From NCBI GenBank assembly GCA_023228145.1, contig JALOBU010000003.1, positions 62,001 through 126,000 on the forward strand: a DNA stretch of 64,000 nt, read 5' to 3'. This document shows positions 42,335-50,220 of the stretch, in pieces; position 1 is the first letter of the stretch; each line of letters opens with the position of its first letter. The notes beneath the pieces are model-generated. The model did not search any database and had not been told where the DNA came from. It was given only the letters and a program-made list of their open reading frames with translations. The stretch is from Bacteroidales bacterium. Its GTDB lineage: Bacteria; Bacteroidota; Bacteroidia; Bacteroidales; CAIWKO01. The position numbers were made by a program, and so were the translations under genes.

Positions 42335-44374
42335 ATGAAAAAGGTTTCTATTTTATTCTTGTTTGTGTTTTGTGGCATGATAAGTTATGCACAGAACAAT
42401 TTATCAGGACTTAGCAATATTGCTTTTTCCGAGATTAAATCTACATTACCTGATTCTCCTAAAACCGCACTGGATTTTACGGATACATTAATATATCCGA
42501 TGTTTAAGGCGACTGATTTTTCATTTTTTTTGGTTGCTGATAATCCTTCATATTGTATTTCTGTGGGGCAGTATTTTGATTGTCCCCAGGCAGTTACTGT
42601 TAAGGGCGCTGTTTTTTATGGTGTTGCGTATATGGTGCCTACGGTTAATGTGACGGTTGAACTATTTTTGGCCGGGCCCGATTCATTACCCACAGGTACG
42701 GCTTTGGCATCCAAAACAATGTCCGTTGATTCTGTTCAGGCACATGTTCACAGGCTGGCCATGTTTGATACGCCTCAAGCGGTTACACAGCCATATGTAG
42801 TTACCGTAACATGTCCTTCCATTACTTTTCCTTTTATTATAGGAGCCAGCGATCCGGCAGCTAATGATGGCCAGGGAGAATGGCTTGCCGTTATCAAGCA
42901 ATCCGGAGTTTGGAAAAAATCCAAACAATTTTCCGGTGGTGCAAAGGATTTTGATTTTTATATTGCCCCCGTGGTTGAATATGATATTGCTGATGTTACA
43001 TTTTCGATGGACTCAACATGTATAACTGATGACGGGGAAATTATAGATTTTAATTTGATTAATTCAGGAATATTTCAAGAGAGGATGTATAATTATAATG
43101 CTGCCGTTGACTCTGCCATTTATCAGTTTGCCTGGAATTTTGGTGATACCGCCGATACCATATTTGGTATGGATACTTCGCATCAATATGCAGTAGCTTC
43201 TCCCTATGTTGTCAGGCTTGGTTATTATTACAGGGGCTGGTACAATTTTGTTGCCCCTGCTATTGTACAGAAAAACCTTCCCACATGCTTAACGCCGGAT
43301 GTTTCAGATACCTTGCTTTATCCGGCATTCAAAACCACTTCCTATAATTATTTTGAAGTTACTTACGATTCATCAAAATGTATTTCGGTGGGGCAGTATT
43401 ATAATTGTCCTCAGACACTTGATGTTATGGGTGTGGTTTTCTACGGCCTCTCTTACCCGGACTCAATTATTGATGTTACCGTTGAACTGTATCTGGCCGG
43501 GCCTGACTCTTTACCTTTGGGGCCGGCGCTGGTATCACAGACTTTTGAGGTTGACTCTTTTCAGGCACATGTTCACAGAGTGTTAATGTTTAGTACTCCC
43601 CAAACGGTAGATCAGCCTTATGTAATAACAATTACTTATGAAGATTCCGTTTCTTCATTTATAATTATTACCAGTGATACTGCAACTAATGACGGACAAG
43701 GCGAATGGCTTGCCCTGATTAAACAGCCCGCTGATTCAGCATACAAAAAATCACAGCATTTTTCGGGTGGGGCAAAAGACATTGACTTTTTAATTCTACC
43801 CGTTGTTAAGTATGACCTCGCAGGTGTTACATTCTCCATGGATCTTGCCTGTCTGAACAGCGACGGGGACTCTGTTAATTTTATTTTAGATTGCCCGGAT
43901 ATTTATAAAGACAGGATGTACAATTCCTATGCTGCAGCCGACTCTGCAAAATACCAGTTTGCATGGAATTTCGGAGACACACAGGATACTATTTATGCTT
44001 TGGACACTTCACATATTTACGAAACTCTTGGGGCATATACTATAAACCTGGGGTATGGATTTGCCGGATGGTATAATTTTATCCTGCCTCAAATAACATC
44101 ACAATATCTTGATATCTGCACTGGTGTTACAAATATAAATTCTGATGACATTATAATTTACCCGAACCCTGCAAATGATTTTATATACATTGAAAATGCA
44201 GAAAATACAAGTGTTGAGATATATAATTTACTTGGAGCGATTGTCATAAGTAAATCCATCACACAAAACAGAGAGTTGTTTTCGCTTGACGGTTTAACCA
44301 AGGGGAGTTACTTGATTAAGGTAACTGACTCGTCAGGTTTGATTAATCGTAAGGTAGTTTTTATTAAGCTATAA
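42335..44374 (+). CDS. T9SS type A cargo with two tandem homologous modules
   Basis: 679 residues from ATG 42335, which begins a good signal peptide (MKKVSILFLFVFCGMISYAQ). Two modules of about 280 residues repeat along the chain. They share CISVGQYF/YDCPQ, VELxLAGPDSLP, QAHVHRxxMFxTPQ, NDGQGEWLAxIKQ and QFAWNFGDTxDTI. Each ends in a PKD-like FGDT strand set. The C-terminal about 75 residues (IIYPNPANDFIYIENAEN ... KVVFIKL) form a type A sorting domain. No catalytic motif. The repeated architecture suggests a surface or adhesive protein, which is inference. A strong terminator follows. Confidence 0.87.
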   Translation: MKKVSILFLFVFCGMISYAQNNLSGLSNIAFSEIKSTLPDSPKTALDFTDTLIYPMFKATDFSFFLVADNPSYCISVGQYFDCPQAVTVKGAVFYGVAYMVPTVNVTVELFLAGPDSLPTGTALASKTMSVDSVQAHVHRLAMFDTPQAVTQPYVVTVTCPSITFPFIIGASDPAANDGQGEWLAVIKQSGVWKKSKQFSGGAKDFDFYIAPVVEYDIADVTFSMDSTCITDDGEIIDFNLINSGIFQERMYNYNAAVDSAIYQFAWNFGDTADTIFGMDTSHQYAVASPYVVRLGYYYRGWYNFVAPAIVQKNLPTCLTPDVSDTLLYPAFKTTSYNYFEVTYDSSKCISVGQYYNCPQTLDVMGVVFYGLSYPDSIIDVTVELYLAGPDSLPLGPALVSQTFEVDSFQAHVHRVLMFSTPQTVDQPYVITITYEDSVSSFIIITSDTATNDGQGEWLALIKQPADSAYKKSQHFSGGAKDIDFLILPVVKYDLAGVTFSMDLACLNSDGDSVNFILDCPDIYKDRMYNSYAAADSAKYQFAWNFGDTQDTIYALDTSHIYETLGAYTINLGYGFAGWYNFILPQITSQYLDICTGVTNINSDDIIIYPNPANDFIYIENAENTSVEIYNLLGAIVISKSITQNRELFSLDGLTKGSYLIKVTDSSGLINRKVVFIKL

Positions 44375-44377
44375 AGC

Positions 44378-44406
44378 AAAAAGTCCCTGAAGAGGGACTT
44401 TTTTTT
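44378..44406. terminator. bidirectional terminator between the T9SS cargo gene and nrdJ
   Basis: Stem GTCCCT / AGGGAC with a 4-base loop, extended by A5/T5 and flanked by A- and T-runs, so it can serve both convergent genes. It lies 3 bp after the cargo stop. Confidence 0.85.
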
Positions 44407-44423
44407 ACGTTTGAGGCTTATTT

Positions 44424-47108
44424 TTATCCGCACTTGGCATCACCGCAGGAAGTACATTTTAAGCAACCTTCAGTATATATCAGTGTGGTTTGCCCACATT
44501 TTGAACATTTTTCTCCCGGAGCTTCTGTCCCGTTTGGAATAAACTTTTTCAGAGTCCTCACAACGCCGTTTTTCCATGTGTTGATTGAATCGCTGTCGAG
44601 GCGAAGGTTTGAGATAAGGTCAACAACATAAATCAATGGCATACCGTGCCTTAAGATGCCTGAAATCAGTTTTGCGTAGTTCCAGTATTCTGTGTCGAAA
44701 GAACGTGACAGCCCTTCTACTGTGGTTTTATATCCCTGTTTATCTTCGTACTGAAAATCATACCTTGTATTGTCAACATCATCTTTGCTTTTAAGCACCC
44801 AGCCTTTTTCAACATAAGGTGGCAGGTAAAAATCTTCGGCCTTACCGGTAAAAATTTCGTAAGGTTTATTATTTATATGTCCGACTACTGCAATCCATTT
44901 TTCTTTGGCATTCTGAAAATAAACGATATCGGCATCAAGGCGTTTGGGACGCTGGGGAGCCCGCGTTTCTTTAAATTCACAGGCATCTTCTTTTTTCTCT
45001 CCTTCGGAAACCAAAACTCCTGAGCGTGAGCCGTCACGGTATATAGTTACACCTTTACATCCGGATTCCCAAGCTGTCAGGTAAATTTTGCTGACCATTT
45101 CTTCTGTGGTTTCTTTAGGCACATTGACAGTTACGCTGATAGAATGGTCAACCCATTTTTGTATGGCCCCTTGCATTTTCACCTTGGCAATCCAGTCAAT
45201 ATCGTTAGCAGTAGCTTTATAATAGGGTGATTTTTTTATAATTGGTGCAAGTTCTTCATCAGAATATGTTTTTATCTGTTCTACATCATAACCTTTTATT
45301 TTCAGCCATTTCAGAAATTTCGGGTGGAAAACATTATACTCTTCCCATGAGTCGTTATTCTGGTCAACGAAATTTATGTTTGCATTTTTATCGTTGGGAT
45401 TGACTTTCCTTCTGCGTTTGTAGTTTACTTTATAAGCAGGTTCTATCCCTGAAGTGGTCTGTGTACAAATACTAACAGTTCCTGTTGGGGCGATGGTAAG
45501 CAAGGCAATATTTCTTCTTCCGTGTTTTTCCATTTCGTCATATACCATCGGAGCCGCTTCTTTGATACGTTGGATAAATGGATTGTTCTTTTCTTTTTCT
45601 TTATTGTATACTGGGAAAGCCCCGCGTTCCTGGGCTAAAAATACGGAAGAACGATAGGCAACAATAGCCAGTTGTTTATGAACTTCAACCGAAAACTGAA
45701 TTGCTTCTTCCGAGCCATAGCGGCAACCCAGAGCAGCAAGCATGTCTCCTTCTGCAGTAATTCCTATTCCTGTGCGGCGGCCCTGCATGGTTTTAGCTTT
45801 TATTTTTTTCCAGAGAATGCTTTCTATACGCTTTGTTTCTTCGTCTTCGGGGTCGGCATTAATTTTAGCAAGAATGGCATCAATTTTTTCAGTTTCAAGG
45901 TCTATTATATCGTCCATTATGCGCTGGGCATAAAAAACATGTTTGTTGAAAAGATCAGAATTAAAATATGCCTCATCCGTAAAAGGGTTTTCAACATAGC
46001 TATATAAATTAATAGCAAGTAGGCGGCAGCTGTCGTAAGGACACAAAGGAATTTCTCCGCAAGGATTTGTTGATACCGTAGTAAATCCTAAATCATTATA
46101 ACAATCAGGAACAGATTCACGAATAATGGTATCCCAGAATAATACGCCGGGTTCAGCTGATTTCCATGCATTACGAATAATTTTATCCCAAAGTTTCCTA
46201 GCCTCAATTTCTTTGCTGAGTTTTGGATTTGTTGATTTAATAGGGTATTGTTGTTTATATAAGTTGTTACTAGTAACAGCATGCATGAAATCATCATCAA
46301 TTTTTACCGAAACATTGGCTCCTGTTACTTTCCCCTGTTCTAGTTTGGCATCAATAAAATCTTCAACATCAGGGTGTTTAATAGATATGCTGAGCATCAG
46401 AGCACCTCTGCGGCCATCCTGTGCCACTTCGCGGGTGGAGTTGGAATAACGTTCCATAAAAGGTACGATGCCTGTTGAGGTAAGCGCACTGTTAAGCACC
46501 TTGCTTCCCTGTGGACGGATGTGTGAAAGGTCGTGGCCAACGCCGCCGCGTCTTTTCATAAGTTGTACCTGTTCCTGATCCACTTTCATAATCCCCCCGT
46601 ATGAGTCGGCAGGAGTATCATTACCGATAACAAAACAATTTGACAAAGACGAAATCTGATATTTGTTTCCAATACCTGCCATGGGGCTTCCTTGTGGGAT
46701 AATGTATCTGAAATCACGGAGTAATTCAAATATTATATCTTCGGAAACAGGATTAGGGTATTTTTTTTCTATACGAGCTATTTCGCTTGCAATACGGCGG
46801 TGCATATCATCAGGAGTGCATTCAAGCAATTCACCTTCGCTGTTTTTCAGGGCATATTTATTTATCCACACATCAGCGGCAAGTGTGTCTCCCTTGAAAT
46901 ATTCAATGGTTTGTTGAAGTGCATCCTCAATTTTATATACTTTTTGTTTTTCTTTTTCTTCGTTTTCAATTACGAATAAATCACCAGGTATTTCCGGTTT
47001 ATTACGTTGCTTGGTTAAATCGCCATACAACGAGTTGTTCTCCGCTTCCTTATTCTGAATTTCTTTATTCTCCTGCCCGTCCGGGAATAACTGATAATTT
47101 TTTTCCAT
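44424..47108 (-). CDS. nrdJ: adenosylcobalamin-dependent (class II) ribonucleotide reductase
   Basis: 894 residues. The enzyme makes deoxyribonucleotides using a radical generated from adenosylcobalamin, independent of oxygen. Family segments are VQLMKRRGGVGHDLSHIRPQG, TNPCGEIPLCPYDSCRL (about 343-360, with an active-site Cys), the loop-forming IAPTGTVSICTQTTSGIEP, and MQGRRTGIGITAEGDML. The C-terminus CSKCGQTTLIYTEGCLKCTSCGDAKCG carries the mobile Cys pairs and a possible zinc knuckle. Ends in a terminator shared with the convergent gene. The adenosyltransferase that makes its cofactor is at 31.2 kb. No cobalamin riboswitch was recognised in the 193-bp leader. Confidence 0.95.
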   Translation of the reverse strand: MEKNYQLFPDGQENKEIQNKEAENNSLYGDLTKQRNKPEIPGDLFVIENEEKEKQKVYKIEDALQQTIEYFKGDTLAADVWINKYALKNSEGELLECTPDDMHRRIASEIARIEKKYPNPVSEDIIFELLRDFRYIIPQGSPMAGIGNKYQISSLSNCFVIGNDTPADSYGGIMKVDQEQVQLMKRRGGVGHDLSHIRPQGSKVLNSALTSTGIVPFMERYSNSTREVAQDGRRGALMLSISIKHPDVEDFIDAKLEQGKVTGANVSVKIDDDFMHAVTSNNLYKQQYPIKSTNPKLSKEIEARKLWDKIIRNAWKSAEPGVLFWDTIIRESVPDCYNDLGFTTVSTNPCGEIPLCPYDSCRLLAINLYSYVENPFTDEAYFNSDLFNKHVFYAQRIMDDIIDLETEKIDAILAKINADPEDEETKRIESILWKKIKAKTMQGRRTGIGITAEGDMLAALGCRYGSEEAIQFSVEVHKQLAIVAYRSSVFLAQERGAFPVYNKEKEKNNPFIQRIKEAAPMVYDEMEKHGRRNIALLTIAPTGTVSICTQTTSGIEPAYKVNYKRRRKVNPNDKNANINFVDQNNDSWEEYNVFHPKFLKWLKIKGYDVEQIKTYSDEELAPIIKKSPYYKATANDIDWIAKVKMQGAIQKWVDHSISVTVNVPKETTEEMVSKIYLTAWESGCKGVTIYRDGSRSGVLVSEGEKKEDACEFKETRAPQRPKRLDADIVYFQNAKEKWIAVVGHINNKPYEIFTGKAEDFYLPPYVEKGWVLKSKDDVDNTRYDFQYEDKQGYKTTVEGLSRSFDTEYWNYAKLISGILRHGMPLIYVVDLISNLRLDSDSINTWKNGVVRTLKKFIPNGTEAPGEKCSKCGQTTLIYTEGCLKCTSCGDAKCG

Positions 47109-47301
47109 AAATAATAATGTTTTAGAATATATAATAAATTGTTAAAGCGTAAAAAAATATTTTTTTGAGTGAAAAAAAGGACGGCTAAATTATATAAAGT
47201 CGGCCCTCAATACAAGGCAATTTTATTAACAAAACAGGGTATTTTATTAACTTCGCACGGAAATGTTTGATAACAAGAAAATTAAAATAAATAGAAAAAA
47301 A

Positions 47302-47748
47302 TTACAGTTTTTTCTTGCTCCAAATAAGTTTATTTGCAAACCCAAGCCGGTTGTCTGTTAATTTAATGAAATTGACATCAATACTCCAAAAAGGAGTATT
47401 TTTTAGGAAAGGTTTTGCGTAGGGAAATTTTTTCAGATATAATTTATTTCCGGCTATTAATTCTTCTTCGCGAAGTTCTTTTATTGTGCCTGTAAATTGT
47501 ATGCCTCTTATTTTTCCAATGATTTTTGTTTCAAGAGCAATGGTTCCGGCCACAGACGGATGCTGAACAGCATGCCGAATATGCGTTGTGTCATATTCTG
47601 ATGTGAAAATAAATGTATTATTTTGCTCGGCATATACATAAAAGCACGTTGCGCAATAGGGCAGGTTGTTTTCAGCTGTTGCCAGTGTGAAAATGTGATG
47701 TTTTTTTATGAATCGAACAATATGTTTGTCAGGGGCTTCCATCCTCAT
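47302..47748 (-). CDS. pyridoxamine 5'-phosphate oxidase-fold protein (YhbP/UPF0306-like)
   Basis: 148 residues with the split-barrel flavin-binding fold: HHIFTLATAENNLPYCATCFYVYAEQNNTFIFTSEYDTTHIRHAVQHPSVAGTI. Also IRGIQFTGTIKEL and, later, FWSIDVNFIKLTDNRLGFANKLIW. This pattern matches YhbP-like proteins, whose cofactor and substrate are unknown. It starts 3 bp after the stop of the MsbA-like gene and is translated from the same transcript. Confidence 0.82.
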   Translation of the reverse strand: MRMEAPDKHIVRFIKKHHIFTLATAENNLPYCATCFYVYAEQNNTFIFTSEYDTTHIRHAVQHPSVAGTIALETKIIGKIRGIQFTGTIKELREEELIAGNKLYLKKFPYAKPFLKNTPFWSIDVNFIKLTDNRLGFANKLIWSKKKL

Positions 47749-47751
47749 GCA

Positions 47752-49575
47752 TCATGTAAAGGCTTGCATTTCGCATAATTTAAAATAGGCGCCTTTGAGT
47801 TCAGTAAGTTCGGCATGAGTGCCTCTTTCAATGATATTGCCGCGTTGTAAAACTATAATTTCATCGGCATATTTTACGGTGGAAAGACGATGGGCAATCA
47901 CCAGTGATGTTCGGTTTTGCATCAGCTTGTATAAGGCATCCTGCACCAGCCTTTCTGACTCGGTATCCAGCGAGGATGTGGCTTCATCAAGTATCATAAC
48001 GGGAGGATTTCTTAGCACTGCGCGGGCTATGCTTAAGCGTTGTTTTTGCCCGCCTGAAAGTTTTATGCCGCGATCGCCGATATTTGTCTGATAGCCTTTA
48101 TCCATCTCCATAATAAAATCATGAGCGTTGGCAATCTGTGCGGCTTGAATCACGTTTTCTTCAGTAACATCGTCAAGCCCGAATGCAATATTATTAAAAA
48201 CCGTGTCGTTAAAAAGGATTGTTTCCTGTGTTACAATTCCCATAAGCTGTCGCAAATCAGATATTACATAGTCTTTAACATTAACACCATCCATAATAAT
48301 CTCTCCCGAAGTGCAGTCGTAAAATCGTGGCAGCAGGTCTGCCATCGTTGATTTTCCGGAACCCGAGTGTCCGACGATAGCAAGCGTTTTCCCCTTTTCT
48401 ATTACCAGATTAATGTTATGAAGCACTTCCTCTTTTTCATAAGTAAAGCAAACATTATTATATATGATGCTTTTATTAAAATTTTTAATGGCGAGAGCAT
48501 CGGGTTTTTCAGTAATTACTTCTTCGGCAATAAGCACTTGCTCGATACGCTCTACCGAAGCAGCGCCTTTCTGTATATTTGAATATGCATCCGTAAATGA
48601 TTTAACCGGATTGATAAGTTGCGAAAACATCACAAGATAAGTAATAAATACTGACGCGCTAAGGGTTGAGGATTCGGATGAAAGTATCAGTGTACCTCCG
48701 TATAGTAAAACGGCTCCTACAACAATTATTGCCATGAATTCACTCAGCGGGGAGGCGAGGTCGCGTTTGCGGAAAAGCCTTACCATCAGCCTTGTGTAGT
48801 CCTTGTTAAGTTTTTTAAATCTGAAGAAAATGTTGTCTATGGCGTTAAATGCCTTAATAATTCTGAGTCCGCCTAAAGTTTCTTCAATGTTTGAAAGCAG
48901 GTCGCCCATTCTTGCCTGCCCTTTTTCGGAGGTTCTGCGCAGACTGCTTCCAATCTTTGCAATGATAAAACCGCTGACAGGAAAAAGAACCAGCACGAAC
49001 AATGTCAGGTGAGGGCTTATCAGCGACATTGAAACAAGGTATGTAACAATAGCAATGGGTTCTCTGAAAATCATCTCAAGAGAAGTCATAATCGTCCATT
49101 GTACTTCCTGCACGTCATTCGTCATGCGCGAGATAATGTCGCCCTTGCGTTGTTCGGTATAATAAGCCAGGGGCAGAATAAGTATTTGTCCGTACAAGGC
49201 ATTGCGAATATCCTGAACAACCCCGTTGCGTACGGGTGCGAGAAAATACATGGCAAGGTAACGAAACAAATTTTTAAGGAAAAATAATATAATAATAGCA
49301 ATACATATATAAACAAGCGCGGTGAATGCTCCGTTTTCCTGAATAACATTGCTTACCCAATGGTAAAAATTCAATTTAATGGAGTCTGCATCCAGCGACA
49401 ATGGTGGTGCATCATATACGGGTTCAACCTGCTTAAAAAGAATGTTAAGCATGGGGATGAACAGCACAAAAGAAACAACAGAAAAAATAACGGAAAGAAT
49501 GTTGAAAAACACAGTTAATGCAGCTGGGCGCCAGTAAGGCCTTACAAACCGAAGTATCTTCCCGAGCTTTTTCAT
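47752..49575 (-). CDS. MsbA-like ABC exporter (fused membrane and ATPase domains)
   Basis: 607-residue half-transporter that works as a homodimer. Six membrane spans (about 20-310) precede the ATPase domain. Walker A is GHSGSGKSTM (about 405), the signature is LSGGQKQRLSIARA, Walker B is VMILDEATSSLDTESE, and the H-loop is IAHRLSTV. By similarity it flips lipid A-core or another lipid; a drug or glycolipid substrate cannot be excluded. A perfect -7 box (TACTTTTG) ends only 5 bases before the ATG, so its mRNA may be nearly leaderless. Followed directly by the PNPOx-like gene. Confidence 0.92.
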   Translation of the reverse strand: MKKLGKILRFVRPYWRPAALTVFFNILSVIFSVVSFVLFIPMLNILFKQVEPVYDAPPLSLDADSIKLNFYHWVSNVIQENGAFTALVYICIAIIILFFLKNLFRYLAMYFLAPVRNGVVQDIRNALYGQILILPLAYYTEQRKGDIISRMTNDVQEVQWTIMTSLEMIFREPIAIVTYLVSMSLISPHLTLFVLVLFPVSGFIIAKIGSSLRRTSEKGQARMGDLLSNIEETLGGLRIIKAFNAIDNIFFRFKKLNKDYTRLMVRLFRKRDLASPLSEFMAIIVVGAVLLYGGTLILSSESSTLSASVFITYLVMFSQLINPVKSFTDAYSNIQKGAASVERIEQVLIAEEVITEKPDALAIKNFNKSIIYNNVCFTYEKEEVLHNINLVIEKGKTLAIVGHSGSGKSTMADLLPRFYDCTSGEIIMDGVNVKDYVISDLRQLMGIVTQETILFNDTVFNNIAFGLDDVTEENVIQAAQIANAHDFIMEMDKGYQTNIGDRGIKLSGGQKQRLSIARAVLRNPPVMILDEATSSLDTESERLVQDALYKLMQNRTSLVIAHRLSTVKYADEIIVLQRGNIIERGTHAELTELKGAYFKLCEMQAFT

Positions 49576-49579
49576 GCTG

Positions 49580-49587
49580 CAAAAGTA
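49580..49587 (-). promoter_or_regulatory. -7 box TACTTTTG next to the MsbA-like start
   Basis: Minus-strand TACTTTTG fits TAnnTTTG and is immediately upstream of the ATG. If used, the leader would be very short or absent. No clear -33 element. Confidence 0.4.
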
Positions 49588-49636
49588 ATATTAATTCTGT
49601 ATAACGTCAGGTGTAATAAAACATTGCAGCCTCTGT

Positions 49637-49674
49637 CGTGATATTATCACGTTTCTGTGAAGTAACAGTTACTT
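49637..49674. repeat. two adjacent perfect palindromes at the end of the DUF6567-like gene
   Basis: CGTGAT-ATT-ATCACG (49637-49651) and AAGTAAC-A-GTTACTT (49660-49674); the second covers the stop codon. Neither has a T-run on the minus strand, so an ordinary terminator is uncertain. Confidence 0.6.
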
Positions 49675-50025
49675 TGTATATTCTATTACGTCAGCAGAAA
49701 CAGTAACAGACAGGGTGTTTTTATTTTCTGTGGCTTCTATAATTACATTGCATAATACCCTGCTGTCTTTTAATTCAATACCGGCTTTTTTTGCTTTATT
49801 AATAAGGTCGGTTTTGGCTTCAGATACTATGCCTTCCTCTCCGATAATATTAACTCTCATCTTAGGCTCGGAAGCAGTTCCGGAAAAGCTCCCCAGGTAT
49901 TTAAAATTTTGACCGGACAGATTAACACTCGTTCCATTCATATTTGAATAAATGCCGTGATACAAAGTTGCTTTGCATCCGGTAAGGCCAACAATAACTA
50001 AAAAAACTAATAATATTTTTTTCAT
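49669..50025 (-). CDS. DUF6567-like lipoprotein
   Basis: 118 residues; the signal peptide ends at the lipobox GLTGC (Cys17). The mature part TSVNLSGQNFKYLGSFSGTASEP, then SEAKTDLINKAKKAGIELKDSRVLCNVIIEATENK and VTVSADVIEY, resembles DUF6567 proteins of Bacteroidota as I remember them. An outer-membrane or periplasmic lipoprotein with no assigned function. Two TAnnTTTG boxes (50125-50140, minus strand) lie about 100 bases upstream, so a long leader is possible. Monocistronic by position. Confidence 0.68.
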   Translation of the reverse strand: MKKILLVFLVIVGLTGCKATLYHGIYSNMNGTSVNLSGQNFKYLGSFSGTASEPKMRVNIIGEEGIVSEAKTDLINKAKKAGIELKDSRVLCNVIIEATENKNTLSVTVSADVIEYTK

Positions 50026-50220
50026 AGCAATATTGTTTTGGTTTTCCTACTCTTATGGCTTTTCGGTTACGCCCCCGATATATATACTGAACGGGATAGA
50101 AATGTTTGTTATTTGTTTGAATTTCAAATATACAAAAATAATAAATGCAATAAAGGTAACATTCTAAAAATAAAATCATAAACTTAAAAATGAACAATTA
50201 CGATAATTTTTTCAGGATAT

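Noticed and set aside
47109..47301. Possible cobalamin riboswitch before nrdJ
   Set aside because: The leader is AT-rich and lacks a recognisable B12-box or the multi-helix core; only a short GGCTAAAT...AGTCGGCC stretch stood out.
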